Below, in pieces: positions 55,974-64,000 of a stretch of DNA of 64,000 nt. Source of the DNA: Eubacterium xylanophilum ATCC 35991 (GTDB lineage Bacteria > Bacillota > Clostridia > Lachnospirales > Lachnospiraceae). Made by a program: the position numbers and the translations under genes. The stretch is from contig NZ_KI912471.1 of NCBI RefSeq assembly GCF_000518685.1, positions 170,287-234,286 of the forward strand, in the 5' to 3' direction. The first letter of the stretch is position 1. Each line of letters starts with the position of its first letter. Below the pieces are notes generated by a model. It was not told where the DNA came from and made no database searches. It saw nothing but the letters and a program-made list of their open reading frames with translations.

Positions 55974-57212
55974 CTAAGATCTATAATCTCCATTTATCTT
56001 TACATAATCATAAGTCAAGTCACATCCCCAGGCAGTAGCTTTTGCATCTCCCTGCTTCATGTCACATACAACAGTAACTTTGCTCTGTGAGAGCATCTTG
56101 GTCGCAAAATCCTCACTGTAGTCCGTAGCAACTCCGTCCTTAACAAGCACAAGCTCCTCATCCTTGCCATCTACGTTGGCTTTGAGTATAATATCAACAA
56201 TCGTGAAATCAAAGTCAACTCCGGAATAACCAAGAGCACATAGAATTCTTCCCCAGTTTGCATCACTTCCATAGACAGCTGTCTTAACAAGATTTGAAGT
56301 GATAACTGATTTACTGAGAACTTTCGCGTCTTCCTTGCTGGCGGCATTTACGACAGTCACCTCAAAGAGCTTTGTAGCTCCCTCGCCATCAGCAGCCATC
56401 TGCTTTGCAAGATCAGTAGTCACATATGTGAGGCCGTCCTTAAACTTCTTATATGCCTCGCTTCCATCAGTAATTTCCACGCCTGAAACACCATTGGCAA
56501 GCAACAGACAAGTATCATTGGTAGATGTATCTCTATCGACGCTAATCATGTTAAATGATCCGTCAACTGACTCGCTTAGCATCGCCTGAAGCACCTTTGC
56601 ATCTACTTTCGCATCTGTCGTAATAACACTTAACATGGTTGCCATGTTAGGGTGAATCATTCCAGATCCCTTGCTCATTCCTCCGATGTGTACTTCCACA
56701 CCGTCTATATCAATCGCAACAGCACTCTCCTTAGAGACAGTATCGGTCGTCATAATTGCAGTAGCAGCATTCTTCGCACCCTCTCTGCTATCACTGAGAG
56801 CATCCTTCAAAAGCTTGACACCTTTCTCAATTGGCTCTACTCTAAGCTGCATACCGATAACACCTGTGGAAGCTGTAAGCACTGCTTCCGGCGCAACTCC
56901 AAGCTGCTCTCCCATGAGACTAGCCATCTTGTAATTGTAATCCATTCCCTCATCACCTGTACATGCATTGGCAATTCCTGAATTGAGCACAACAGCATTT
57001 ACCTTATTTCCGTCTTCTACTAGCTTCTTGTCCCAGAGAACCGGTGCAGCCTTTACTACATTAGTAGTAAAAGTTCCCGCCACATCACAAGGCTTCTCAC
57101 TATAAACAAGTGCCATGTCCATTCTTCCTGAATACTTTATACCGGCTTCAGCTCCGCTAGCCTTAAATCCGGCACTGGCTGTCACTCCGCCATCTATAAC
57201 TTTATAATCCAT
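55974..57212 (-). CDS. argJ: Ornithine acetyltransferase/acetylglutamate synthase
   Basis: 412 residues. The self-cleavage site is [11 protein letters not shown], where the Thr of ATML becomes the N-terminal nucleophile of the beta chain. [14 protein letters not shown] is typical of the alpha chain. It recycles the acetyl group, so it could serve for both first and fifth steps; whether it is bifunctional cannot be told. Confidence 0.96.
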   Translation of the reverse strand: MDYKVIDGGVTASAGFKASGAEAGIKYSGRMDMALVYSEKPCDVAGTFTTNVVKAAPVLWDKKLVEDGNKVNAVVLNSGIANACTGDEGMDYNYKMASLMGEQLGVAPEAVLTASTGVIGMQLRVEPIEKGVKLLKDALSDSREGAKNAATAIMTTDTVSKESAVAIDIDGVEVHIGGMSKGSGMIHPNMATMLSVITTDAKVDAKVLQAMLSESVDGSFNMISVDRDTSTNDTCLLLANGVSGVEITDGSEAYKKFKDGLTYVTTDLAKQMAADGEGATKLFEVTVVNAASKEDAKVLSKSVITSNLVKTAVYGSDANWGRILCALGYSGVDFDFTIVDIILKANVDGKDEELVLVKDGVATDYSEDFATKMLSQSKVTVVCDMKQGDAKATAWGCDLTYDYVKINGDYRS

Positions 57213-57231
57213 ACTTATGCTCCTTCCTTTA

Positions 57232-58272
57232 TCATGGGAATACAGGAACTAACTTGAGTCCCTCTGTCTCATCAAGTCCAAACATGATATTCATGTTCTG
57301 AACAGCTTGTCCTGCAGCACCCTTGACCATATTATCAAGTGCTCCGGCAACGATAACTCTTCCCGTTCTCTCATCTACAACAAAATTAATATCGATGAAA
57401 TTACTTCCCTCAACCCATCTGGTCTCAGGCATAACACCCTTGTCTAAGAGGCGAACGAAGAACTCGTCCTTGTAATACTTTTCATATACAGCCTTGATAT
57501 CCTCATAGCTATAGTCCCCTGTGAGCTTTGCATAGCAAGTTGCAAGAATTCCTCTATTCATAGGAACAAGATGAGGTGTAAAGTTGATGCAAATATCTCC
57601 ACCATAAGCATAACCAAGCTGCTCTTCAATCTCTGGTGTATGTCTGTGACTAGCAACTGCATAAGGTTTGATGCTCTCGTTAACCTCACAGAAGAGATTA
57701 GGAACTTTGGCACCTCTTCCGGCTCCTGATGTACCGGACTTAGCATCTACTATAATAGTATCCACATCCACCATATGCTCCTTAACCAAAGGATACATAG
57801 ACATAATCGAACATGTTGTATAGCATCCCGGATTTGCAAGAAGTGTAGCTTTCTTGATATCCTCTCTGTTAATCTCACATAATCCATATACTGCTCCCTC
57901 TATTAACTCGGGAGCTTTGTGCTCTATGCCATACCATTTTTCATATACATTGACATCCTTTAATCTAAAATCAGCCGACAAATCTATAACCTTACAATTT
58001 GCCAAAATATTCTCATTAATGACTCCAGCCAGATATCCTTGAGGAGTTGCCGTAAAGATCACGTCTGCCTCTTTGCAAAGCTGATCCAAATCATCACCCT
58101 TACATATATCTTCTACTATCTTAAATGTATTTCCAAAAACCTTGCTAAACTTCTCATCAACATAGCTTCTTGAGCCATACCATACAATCTCTACTTCCTT
58201 GTGCTGCAACAAAAGTCTCACGAGCTCCTGTCCGGCATAACCTGTTGAACCAATAATTCCTGCTTTAATCAC
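57232..58272 (-). CDS. argC: N-acetyl-gamma-glutamyl-phosphate reductase
   Basis: 346 residues from GTG 58272, with GGAG upstream. IIGSTGYAGQELVRLL, NPGCYTTCSI (catalytic Cys), and a later His in HRHTPEIE. It is the first gene of the argCJBD operon, divergent from argG, with its promoter under ARG-box control. Confidence 0.95.
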   Translation of the reverse strand: MIKAGIIGSTGYAGQELVRLLLQHKEVEIVWYGSRSYVDEKFSKVFGNTFKIVEDICKGDDLDQLCKEADVIFTATPQGYLAGVINENILANCKVIDLSADFRLKDVNVYEKWYGIEHKAPELIEGAVYGLCEINREDIKKATLLANPGCYTTCSIMSMYPLVKEHMVDVDTIIVDAKSGTSGAGRGAKVPNLFCEVNESIKPYAVASHRHTPEIEEQLGYAYGGDICINFTPHLVPMNRGILATCYAKLTGDYSYEDIKAVYEKYYKDEFFVRLLDKGVMPETRWVEGSNFIDINFVVDERTGRVIVAGALDNMVKGAAGQAVQNMNIMFGLDETEGLKLVPVFP

Positions 58273-58332
58273 AACAATCAACTCCTTCTATAAAAAATTT
58301 TTTTTCTAACTTATTCATCTATTTTGAATTTT

Positions 58333-58347
58333 ATGCATAATATGCAT
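58333..58347. promoter_or_regulatory. ARG box-like site, argC side (proximal)
   Basis: A perfect palindrome ATGCATAATATGCAT between the argC -10 and its start, matching the ArgR/AhrC operator pattern. Confidence 0.65.
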
Positions 58348-58353
58348 TGAATT

Positions 58354-58368
58354 GTGAATATTATTCAC
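58354..58368. promoter_or_regulatory. ARG box-like site, argC side (distal)
   Basis: A perfect palindrome GTGAATATTATTCAC, 21 bases (about two helix turns) from the first site, so a paired ArgR hexamer could bind. Confidence 0.7.
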
Positions 58369-58378
58369 TCATATGAAC

Positions 58379-58407
58379 ATTATATACCCTTTTACTTATT
58401 ATTGCAA
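58379..58407 (-). promoter_or_regulatory. Promoter of argC
   Basis: On the minus strand, TTGCAA (58402-58407) and TATAAT (58379-58384) with 17 bases between; both ARG boxes lie just downstream. Confidence 0.7.
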
Positions 58408-58477
58408 GTAAGATTTGATAAATTAAGGGATTTTTTATAAATATTCTCACATTTTTTCAGAATATTTTCAAAAAATC

Positions 58478-58507
58478 ATTGCATAATATTCATCTTTGTT
58501 GTATACT
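58478..58507 (+). promoter_or_regulatory. Promoter of argG with overlapping ARG box
   Basis: TTGCAT (58479-58484) and TATACT (58502-58507) with 17 bases between. The -35 is inside an ARG box-like stretch, ATTGCATAATATTCAT (58478-58493). Confidence 0.65.
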
Positions 58508-58575
58508 GTAGTCATGGTTTTGCTGAATATTTTATATGGCATATGCCAAAAATAATACAATATAGGAGGAAAAAA

Positions 58576-59784
58576 ATGAAAGAAAAAGTTATCTTAGCTT
58601 ATTCTGGTGGACTTGACACCACTGCAATCATTCCTTGGCTCAAGGAAAACTTTGATTATGAAGTAATCTGTGTCTGCATCGACTGTGGACAGGAAGAAGA
58701 ATTAGATGGATTAGAGGAAAGAGCTCTATCATGTGGCGCTTCTAAACTCTACATTGAAGATGTTATCGACGAATTCTGCGATGAGTACGTAGTTCCATGT
58801 GTACAGGGACACTCTGTATATGAGAACAAGTACCTTCTCGGTACAAGTATGGCTCGTCCTGTAATCGCTAAACGTCTCGTAGAAGTTGCCCGCAAGGAAG
58901 GCGCTACTGCTATCTGCCACGGAGCAACAGGTAAGGGAAATGATCAGATCCGTTTTGAGCTTGGTATCAAGGCTCTTGCTCCAGATCTTAAGATCATCGC
59001 AGCTTGGAGAAGCGACAAATGGACACTGGATTCACGTGAGTCTGAAATCGAGTACTGCAAACAGCATGGAATCAACCTTCCATTCTCAGCAGATTCAAGC
59101 TATAGCCGTGACCGTAACTTGTGGCACATCAGCCATGAGGGACTTGAACTTGAAGATCCTGCAAATGAACCTAACTATGATCATATCCTTGTTCTTGGAA
59201 CAACACCTGAGAAAGCCCCGGATGAAGCCGAATATGTAACAATGACTTTTGAGAAGGGTGTTCCAAAGTCAGTTAATGGCAAAGAGATGAAAGTATCAGA
59301 TATCATCCGCGAACTCAACAAGCTCGGTGGTAAGCATGGAATCGGTATCGTTGATATCGTAGAAAACCGTGTAGTTGGTATGAAATCACGTGGTGTATAT
59401 GAGACTCCAGGTGGAACAATCCTCTATGAAGCTCACCAGCAGCTCGAGGAACTCATCCTTGACCGTGAAACATATGAGCTTAAAGAAGAGATGGGACAGA
59501 AACTCGCTCAGATTTGCTACGAAGGAAAATGGTTCTCTCCTCGCCGCGAAGCAGTTCAGGCATTTATCGAGAGTACACAGCGCTATGTAACAGGCGAGGT
59601 TAAGTTCAAGCTTTACAAGGGAAATATTATCAAAGCTGGAACAACTTCACCATATTCACTTTATGACGAGGACATTGCATCCTTTACAACTGGTGACCTC
59701 TATGACCACCATGATGCTGAAGGATTCATTAATCTCTTCGGTCTTTCAACAAAGGTTCGTGCCTTGAAGATGCAGAATAAATAA
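58576..59784 (+). CDS. argG: Argininosuccinate synthase
   Basis: 402 residues from ATG 58576 (AGGAGG upstream). [10 protein letters not shown] (P-loop), [15 protein letters not shown] and DHHDAEGFI are present. It joins citrulline and aspartate. No argH or argF in this window. The ORF's 11 extra N-terminal codons lack a ribosome site. Confidence 0.97.
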   Translation: MKEKVILAYSGGLDTTAIIPWLKENFDYEVICVCIDCGQEEELDGLEERALSCGASKLYIEDVIDEFCDEYVVPCVQGHSVYENKYLLGTSMARPVIAKRLVEVARKEGATAICHGATGKGNDQIRFELGIKALAPDLKIIAAWRSDKWTLDSRESEIEYCKQHGINLPFSADSSYSRDRNLWHISHEGLELEDPANEPNYDHILVLGTTPEKAPDEAEYVTMTFEKGVPKSVNGKEMKVSDIIRELNKLGGKHGIGIVDIVENRVVGMKSRGVYETPGGTILYEAHQQLEELILDRETYELKEEMGQKLAQICYEGKWFSPRREAVQAFIESTQRYVTGEVKFKLYKGNIIKAGTTSPYSLYDEDIASFTTGDLYDHHDAEGFINLFGLSTKVRALKMQNK

Positions 59785-59789
59785 TAATT

Positions 59790-59831
59790 GTCTTACGAAC
59801 GACGTGAGTAAGACCAGCAATATGCGTTTCC
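59790..59831. repeat. Dispersed hairpin A, copy 4, with linker
   Basis: GTCTTAC (59790-59796) pairs with GTAAGAC (59808-59814), followed by CAGCAATATGCGTTTCC. It starts five bases after the argG stop and joins directly to hairpin B. Confidence 0.85.
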
Positions 59832-59839
59832 AATAAGGG

Positions 59840-59878
59840 GCTGTCGCATTAACGATTAAAAATCGTTAGTGCGACAGC
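59840..59878 (+). terminator. Hairpin B, left copy; terminator of argG
   Basis: An 18-bp stem with one G-T pair (59840-59857 with 59861-59878), loop of 3, followed by TCTTCTTTT. GGGG precedes it. The inverted partner is at 61014-61058. Confidence 0.85.
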
Positions 59879-59955
59879 TCTTCTTTTGAAAGTTGGCGAG
59901 CCTATAAGCATGACGAGGGGGATGTAATTGCGAGTTTTTCACGTATAAACGACAC

Positions 59956-59984
59956 TTGAAAAGCACGCAAAGTCGTGATATAGT
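59956..59984 (+). promoter_or_regulatory. Promoter of the Rpn-type gene
   Basis: TTGAAA (59956-59961) and TATAGT (59979-59984) with 17 bases between and TGA before the -10 (extended -10). Confidence 0.7.
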
Positions 59985-60002
59985 ATAGATAATAAAGGCG
60001 TC

Positions 60003-60020
60003 TTACTAGAATTCTAGTAA
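60003..60020. promoter_or_regulatory. 18-base perfect palindrome in the Rpn leader
   Basis: TTACTAGAATTCTAGTAA is fully palindromic and lies just downstream of the predicted start of transcription. It could be an operator or a leader hairpin. Unknown role. Confidence 0.55.
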
Positions 60021-60039
60021 TAGAATGGGAGAGACATAA

Positions 60040-60957
60040 TTGATTAAAAGTTTTGAAAGTTTAAGCATAGTAGACGATTTTATGTTTAGTAAAGTGATGA
60101 GAGATTTGGAGCTTTGCAAGACGATGATAGAGAGGCTGCTTGGGATAAAAGTAGAAAGAATAGAGCCGCCAGAGTATCAGAAGACGATTAAGCTAACCCG
60201 GGAATCAAAGGGAGTGCGCTTAGATGTATATGTACGCGATAATAAAGCAACCATGTATGACCTAGAGATGCAGGCATATACGGAGAAATACCTCCCGCAG
60301 AGATCGAGATACTATCAGGATATGATGGACATGGATCAGATAGACGCAGGTGATTCATACCGGAACCTGAGAAAGAATATAGTGATATTCATATGCAGGG
60401 ATGATTTGTTTCGAAGGGGACTTCCGATATATACATTTGTCAATAGGTGTAGGGAAGATCAAGAACTGGAACTGAACGATGGAACAATGAAAGTTTTTGT
60501 CAATGCAAGCTATGTTGGGACGGATATAAACCCTCAACTGAAAAGTTTGTTGGATTACATAGCTGGAAGTGTTCCAACAGATGAATACACAGAGAGATTG
60601 GATGAAGCCGTAAATTCAGCCAAAACCAACGAGGAATGGAGGTTGGAATATATGACCTATGAGACGAGATTGATGGATAGATTCGAAGACGGTTTGGAGC
60701 AAGGTCGAGAGGAAGGTCGCGAGGAAGGCCGAGAGGAAGGTCTGGAGCAAGGCCGAGTGCAAGGCTTGGAGCAAGGTCGAATGCAAGGCTTGGAGCAAGG
60801 CTTGAAGCAGGGTCGAGAGCAAGGTTTGGAGCAAAGTCGAGAGGAAATTGCTAAGAACTTGCTAAAAGACAGAGAGCTGTCAATCGAGAAAATAGCGGTA
60901 ATAACAGGGGTGGATTCAGAGACATTGGAGAGACTTCGTGAGGAAGTTGACCAGTAG
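60040..60957 (+). CDS. Rpn-family PD-(D/E)XK nuclease/putative transposase
   Basis: 305 residues, TTG start at 60040-60042 with GGGAGAG upstream. The nuclease core is in the first 200 residues: Asp62 (RLDVYV) and Glu76-x-Gln78 (DLEMQ) fit the PD-(D/E)XK pattern of the Rpn/YhgA-like group. Residues about 205-265 are a charged heptad-like run of GREEG, GLEQG and GRMQG units, typical of these proteins. It is bounded on both sides by copies of the same GGGGCTGTCGCA hairpin in opposite orientation. Rpn proteins promote recombination; they are not simple transposases. Confidence 0.88.
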   Translation: MIKSFESLSIVDDFMFSKVMRDLELCKTMIERLLGIKVERIEPPEYQKTIKLTRESKGVRLDVYVRDNKATMYDLEMQAYTEKYLPQRSRYYQDMMDMDQIDAGDSYRNLRKNIVIFICRDDLFRRGLPIYTFVNRCREDQELELNDGTMKVFVNASYVGTDINPQLKSLLDYIAGSVPTDEYTERLDEAVNSAKTNEEWRLEYMTYETRLMDRFEDGLEQGREEGREEGREEGLEQGRVQGLEQGRMQGLEQGLKQGREQGLEQSREEIAKNLLKDRELSIEKIAVITGVDSETLERLREEVDQ

Positions 60958-61013
60958 AATTAGTAACTAGAAAACCAAAGAATTCAAGAGATGCCTTTAT
61001 AGAAAGATGAGGA

Positions 61014-61058
61014 GCTGCACACTAACGATTTTTAATCGTTAGTGCGACAGCCCCTTTT
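61014..61058. terminator. Hairpin B, right copy (inverted); terminator of Rpn gene
   Basis: An 11-bp inner stem (61020-61030 with 61034-61044), plus outer GCTG/CAGC, and CCCCTTTT after. Reverse-complement of the left copy at 59837-59878. Confidence 0.85.
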
Positions 61059-61097
61059 CTAGAGAACTTATCTTTCTACCGTGATATTTCCAACATT

Positions 61098-61736
61098 TCA
61101 ATTTAGCTTCAACTTTTTTGAATACACACATCCACAGAAATCCTGCCTATACAAGCCATACTCCGCAGATAATTCAATACTTCTCTTATACCCATTCTTC
61201 TTCTTAAAATCCGATGGCAAATATGGAATACCATACTCTATTGCAGCCCTCTCACCGAGCACCATCAGCCTCTCATTGTCCTTGTGAGGACTAATTGACA
61301 GCGTTGTACAGAAGTAATCAGCGCCAACCTCTGCAGCTACTTTTGCTGTAGAATCTATACGACATTTATAGCACTTTGTACATCGTCGCCCACGTTCAGG
61401 TTCATCCTCCAGCCCCTTTGCGAGCTGCCAGAAAACCTCGGGATTATAGTCTGCATCTATGAATTTTACGCCATAATCTCTGTCATAATTGCGCTCTTTT
61501 ACATATCTAATTAACTCACTTTTTCTCTTCAGATACTCTTCTTCCTCTGTTATATTCGGATTGTAAAAATACAAAGTTATCTCAAAGTAATTAACCAGAT
61601 ATTCCAGTACATAACTACTACATGGCGCACAACAACAATGTAACAAGAGCTCTGGCCTAGACTCCCCTGCCGACAATGCTCTCTCTATCCCCTTTAATAT
61701 CTCATCCAGCTCACGCTGATAATTCCTCTTATTCAT
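61098..61736 (-). CDS. queH: Epoxyqueuosine reductase QueH
   Basis: Alternative epoxyqueuosine reductase for the last step of queuosine formation in tRNA. It has 212 residues. Cysteine motifs HCCCAPC, RCTKCYKCR and DFCGC are conserved, giving the iron-sulfur and catalytic sites. No other que gene is in the window. It follows pgeF by 12 bases. Confidence 0.93.
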   Translation of the reverse strand: MNKRNYQRELDEILKGIERALSAGESRPELLLHCCCAPCSSYVLEYLVNYFEITLYFYNPNITEEEEYLKRKSELIRYVKERNYDRDYGVKFIDADYNPEVFWQLAKGLEDEPERGRRCTKCYKCRIDSTAKVAAEVGADYFCTTLSISPHKDNERLMVLGERAAIEYGIPYLPSDFKKKNGYKRSIELSAEYGLYRQDFCGCVYSKKLKLN

Positions 61737-61748
61737 GCGACCTCCATA

Positions 61749-62633
61749 TTACCCTCGAATTCCCAAGAAAGCAGACAGATTTCCCCGTCGTCCCTTGGTA
61801 TAGCGATGCGAAAAAAGCAAATCATGATTACAACAGGTGCAAACTTTGGAACAATGGATATTCTCATCCCGAAGCCCCGCCATCTCGAGGACGAATCGAT
61901 TTGCCTCCCACAAATCAAGTTGCATATGTTCCGGCACATCTCCAGACTCCACTGGTACGTATTCTCCATCTTTCTCCAAGAAAAATGTTCTGCTCATCTT
62001 CTCTTCATCAAATATCTTGGCAAACTCGTAATAGAGATCGTCTGAAACTTCATAGCACTTCCTGCAAATCGAAGGGCCAATAACTGCTATTATGTCAGCG
62101 GGATTGGAACCATACTCCTCTGTCATCTTACGGACCATTTTTCTTCCCATCTGGGAGACGGTTCCACGCCAACCTGAGTGGGCATTTCCGATAACTCGCT
62201 TTACTGGATCAAAAAAAAGAAGTGGGACGCAATCGGCAAAGAATGTCATAAGCGTCACACCCGGCTCATCTGTAACAAGTCCGTCCGTGTCCTTGATTCT
62301 TCGATCTGGCAAGAATACATCTCCGCAGTCATCTTTTCCAACTTTCAATATGTTGGTGCTATGAACTTGTTCAGTTAAGACAAGGCTCTCGACATCGAAG
62401 TCAAGGGCCCGTGAGATTAATCTATAGTTTTCCTTGACATCCTCCACATCATCTCCCCTGGTAAAGCTCAAGTTCATGGACTCGCAATCGCCTTTGCTCA
62501 CTCCACCCAATTTGGTCGAAAATCCCTGTATGAGATTATATCCCTGCAGGGGTTTAAAGCTAATATACGGGATACCATCTTTACTAAGCAGTTCAACACA
62601 ATCATTATCTATGATATTATTCACAACTATCAC
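61749..62633 (-). CDS. pgeF: Peptidoglycan editing factor PgeF (YfiH-type)
   Basis: 294 residues. The HSGWRGTV metal site and the later TCCNHDLLFSHR motif are those of the YfiH/laccase-domain family. Related proteins remove non-canonical residues from cell-wall precursors, or act as polyphenol oxidases or purine nucleoside phosphorylases. It overlaps ylqH by 4 bases. Confidence 0.9.
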   Translation of the reverse strand: MIVVNNIIDNDCVELLSKDGIPYISFKPLQGYNLIQGFSTKLGGVSKGDCESMNLSFTRGDDVEDVKENYRLISRALDFDVESLVLTEQVHSTNILKVGKDDCGDVFLPDRRIKDTDGLVTDEPGVTLMTFFADCVPLLFFDPVKRVIGNAHSGWRGTVSQMGRKMVRKMTEEYGSNPADIIAVIGPSICRKCYEVSDDLYYEFAKIFDEEKMSRTFFLEKDGEYVPVESGDVPEHMQLDLWEANRFVLEMAGLRDENIHCSKVCTCCNHDLLFSHRYTKGRRGNLSAFLGIRG

Positions 62634-62911
62634 CTTTGAATCTTTCTCTGAATCTTCTCCATGTCATCTACATATACGAGCACTTCCGCCACGATTCCAT
62701 ACAACTCAGGCGGAATATACTCGCCTATATCAAGTAATGACAAGCTCGATGCCAATTTTTCGTCTTTATGAACCGGTACATTGGCATCCTGTGCTGTTTC
62801 TATGATTTTCTGAGCGATATGTCCCTGTCCTGTGGCAACTACCTTCGGCGCCTGATCTCCAACCTGATACTCCAGTGCAACCGCTCTCTTATTCTTATCA
62901 AAATCCGCCAT
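62630..62911 (-). CDS. FlhB C-terminal-domain-like protein (YlqH)
   Basis: 93 residues, matching the cytoplasmic C-terminal domain of FlhB/EscU export proteins (KRAVALEYQ, PKVVATGQGHIAQKIIE, PVHKDEKLASSL) without the membrane part and without the NPTH self-cleavage site. Such stand-alone proteins follow rnhB in Firmicutes. Function unknown. Confidence 0.88.
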   Translation of the reverse strand: MADFDKNKRAVALEYQVGDQAPKVVATGQGHIAQKIIETAQDANVPVHKDEKLASSLSLLDIGEYIPPELYGIVAEVLVYVDDMEKIQRKIQR

Positions 62912-62963
62912 AGAATCACTTCCTTCAATAGCATAATCTATAAATATTATAACCCGAATGTAG

Positions 62964-63722
62964 TTATTTTACAATGTTTCCGATAAATGTTCTGCGGTGA
63001 ATATCAAGCGGTCCATACTTCTTGATCGCTGCCACATGAGCCGCTGTTCCATAACCCTTATGTGACTCAAATCCATACTCCGGATATTCATCAGCATAAT
63101 CATCCATGATTCTATCCCTAGTAACCTTGGCGATTATACTGGCTGCCGCTATTGATACACTTCTGGCATCTCCCTTAACGATTCCAACCTGCTTGATATG
63201 GACATCAGGAATCACTACAGCATCATTGAGTAAGATATTTGGCACAGTATCAAGATCTGATATTGCAAATCTCATTGCTTCATATGTGGCTTGAAGTATA
63301 TTAATCTCATCAATTCGCTTAGGTGATACGATACCAACGCCAACAGCTATCGCCTTTTCAACTATCTCTTCATAGAGCTCTTCTCGTCTAGATGCAGACA
63401 ACTTCTTGGAATCATTGAGATATAGTATCTTTGCATCCTCCGGGAGTACAACTGCTCCGGCAACAACGGGTCCTGCAAGTGGCCCTCTTCCAGCCTCATC
63501 TATCCCACATATAATTGGATACTCTGCCTTATACTTATTCTCAAATTCATGCATTTTCTCAAGTCTTTCGATTTCAAGTTCATACTTCTTAATCTTATTC
63601 TGATAAGTCTTGATTATACTCTGAACCCCAGACCTCTCATCTGATATATGTTTTTGTATCAAAGATTCCCATTCCTCCCGTGAGGCATGGGAAAACTCAT
63701 TCTTAATCTCAGATATTTTCAT
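62964..63722 (-). CDS. rnhB: Ribonuclease HII
   Basis: Removes RNA from RNA-DNA hybrids. 252 residues from ATG 63722 (GGGAGAG upstream). Catalytic acids: Asp and Glu in CGIDEAGRGPLAGPVV, Asp in LNDSKKLSA, and a later Asp in LLNDAV, plus HKGYGT. A 10-codon in-frame extension runs into the IS element. N-terminal 70 residues are a coiled-coil-like extension. An IS200 end lies just upstream. Confidence 0.96.
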   Translation of the reverse strand: MKISEIKNEFSHASREEWESLIQKHISDERSGVQSIIKTYQNKIKKYELEIERLEKMHEFENKYKAEYPIICGIDEAGRGPLAGPVVAGAVVLPEDAKILYLNDSKKLSASRREELYEEIVEKAIAVGVGIVSPKRIDEINILQATYEAMRFAISDLDTVPNILLNDAVVIPDVHIKQVGIVKGDARSVSIAAASIIAKVTRDRIMDDYADEYPEYGFESHKGYGTAAHVAAIKKYGPLDIHRRTFIGNIVK

Positions 63723-63747
63723 TCTAAAACTCTCCCTTAAAATCATG

Positions 63748-64000
63748 ACCACCGGCTTAGCCGGTGGTTTGTTCTGCGGCTATAAGCCGCTGTTCCCTGC
63801 TTGCGTCTAAAGACGCACTGAACAGTCCGCCAACCGCACTACATTTTCTGGCAGAGCCCCTTGGGCTCATAAATTTACTTGCCTTGTTTCACCGGCTCAC
63901 CCGTAAACGGGTCATAATACTCTTTCAATGACATTTGATCGTATTCCAAATCCTCTTGTATCTGATTACGTATATACTCCTGTATTTTCTTTGCATTTTT
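63748..64000 (-). mobile_element. IS200-type element, 3' part
   Basis: Contains the end of a Y1 transposase gene and a hairpin-dense tail. The terminal hairpin ACCACCGGC-TTA-GCCGGTGGT (63748-63768) is a perfect 9-bp stem of the kind recognised by Y1 transposases. Between it and the gene lie GCGGCT/AGCCGC (63776-63790), CTGTTC/GAACAG enclosing GCGTCT/AGACGC (63790-63825), and GAGCCC/GGGCTC (63854-63868). The left end is outside the window. Confidence 0.8.
63875..64000 (-). CDS. tnpA: IS200-type transposase TnpA (3' end only)
   Basis: The minus-strand frame ends at TAA 63875-63877 and runs open to the window edge for 41 residues: KKIQEYIRNQ, EYYDPFTGEPVK. This matches the C-terminal tail of clostridial Y1 transposases of the IS200/IS605 family. 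The catalytic part is beyond the window. Confidence 0.8.
   Translation of the reverse strand, partial: KNAKKIQEYIRNQIQEDLEYDQMSLKEYYDPFTGEPVKQGK

Noticed and set aside
59837..61058. A simple IS element with a DDE transposase
   Set aside because: The gene is of the PD-(D/E)XK Rpn type and no target-site duplication is visible, so it is reported as a bracketed nuclease gene only.

Overview
The window looks like the chromosome of a low-GC Gram-positive anaerobe, most probably a member of the Lachnospiraceae (Clostridia). The evidence is the AT-rich sequence, strong AGGAGG ribosome-binding sites, TTGACA/TATAAT promoters, the Firmicutes gene sets (scpAB, nusA-ylxR-ylxQ-infB, argCJBD, a BceRSAB-like module, a YtrA-type GntR) and formate-tetrahydrofolate ligase. 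Nearly all genes are on the minus strand. The family assignment is inferred from gene content, not from a database search.

Layout, left to right. 1-2.05 kb: rbgA (cut by the edge), a signal peptidase I homologue that lacks both catalytic residues, and rplS. 2.05-4 kb: hisD divergent from a cyclophilin. 4-7.1 kb: htrA-miaB-phosphatase operon. 7.3-14.9 kb: a one-carbon/purine/folate operon (purM-purN-purD-glyA-folE-folP-folBK-pheA). 15-16.5 kb: a DRE-TIM aldolase-like gene and a small unknown gene. 16.6-27.9 kb: a large translation and chromosome operon led by tRNA-Glu (rimP-nusA-ylxR-ylxQ-infB-rbfA-nrnA-truB-ribF-phosphoesterase-scpA-scpB-MBL protein). 28-32 kb: a STAS-kinase fusion, a repeat-dense intergenic block and a long cell-surface protein. 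32.4-41 kb: ybaK, an LtaS-like phosphoglycerol transferase, fhs, two neighbouring ATP-grasp ligases and ftsK. 41-44 kb: rpsO-Nudix-pnp. 44-47.3 kb: an LRR surface protein and a GntR/ABC operon. 47.7-52.3 kb: a Bce-type peptide-sensing/resistance module. 52.5-59.8 kb: an NSS transporter, then argCJBD divergent from argG with ARG boxes. 60-61 kb: an Rpn-type nuclease gene bracketed by inverted hairpins. 61-63.7 kb: rnhB-ylqH-pgeF-queH. 63.7-64 kb: the 3' end of an IS200-type insertion sequence.

Most of the window is housekeeping. The unusual material lies between genes: a six-unit, exactly 61-bp-periodic palindromic array at 29.4-29.8 kb; a dispersed family of hairpins (GTCTTAC...GTAAGAC plus an AGCAATATGCG linker, sometimes joined to a GGGGCTGTCGCA hairpin), mostly close to stop codons; the same GGGGCTGTCGCA hairpin as inverted copies on either side of the Rpn gene; and a structured 460-bp gap at 47.3-47.7 kb. 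Among proteins, the pseudo-signal peptidase, the STAS-kinase fusion, the paired ATP-grasp enzymes and the PDZ-less HtrA stand out.
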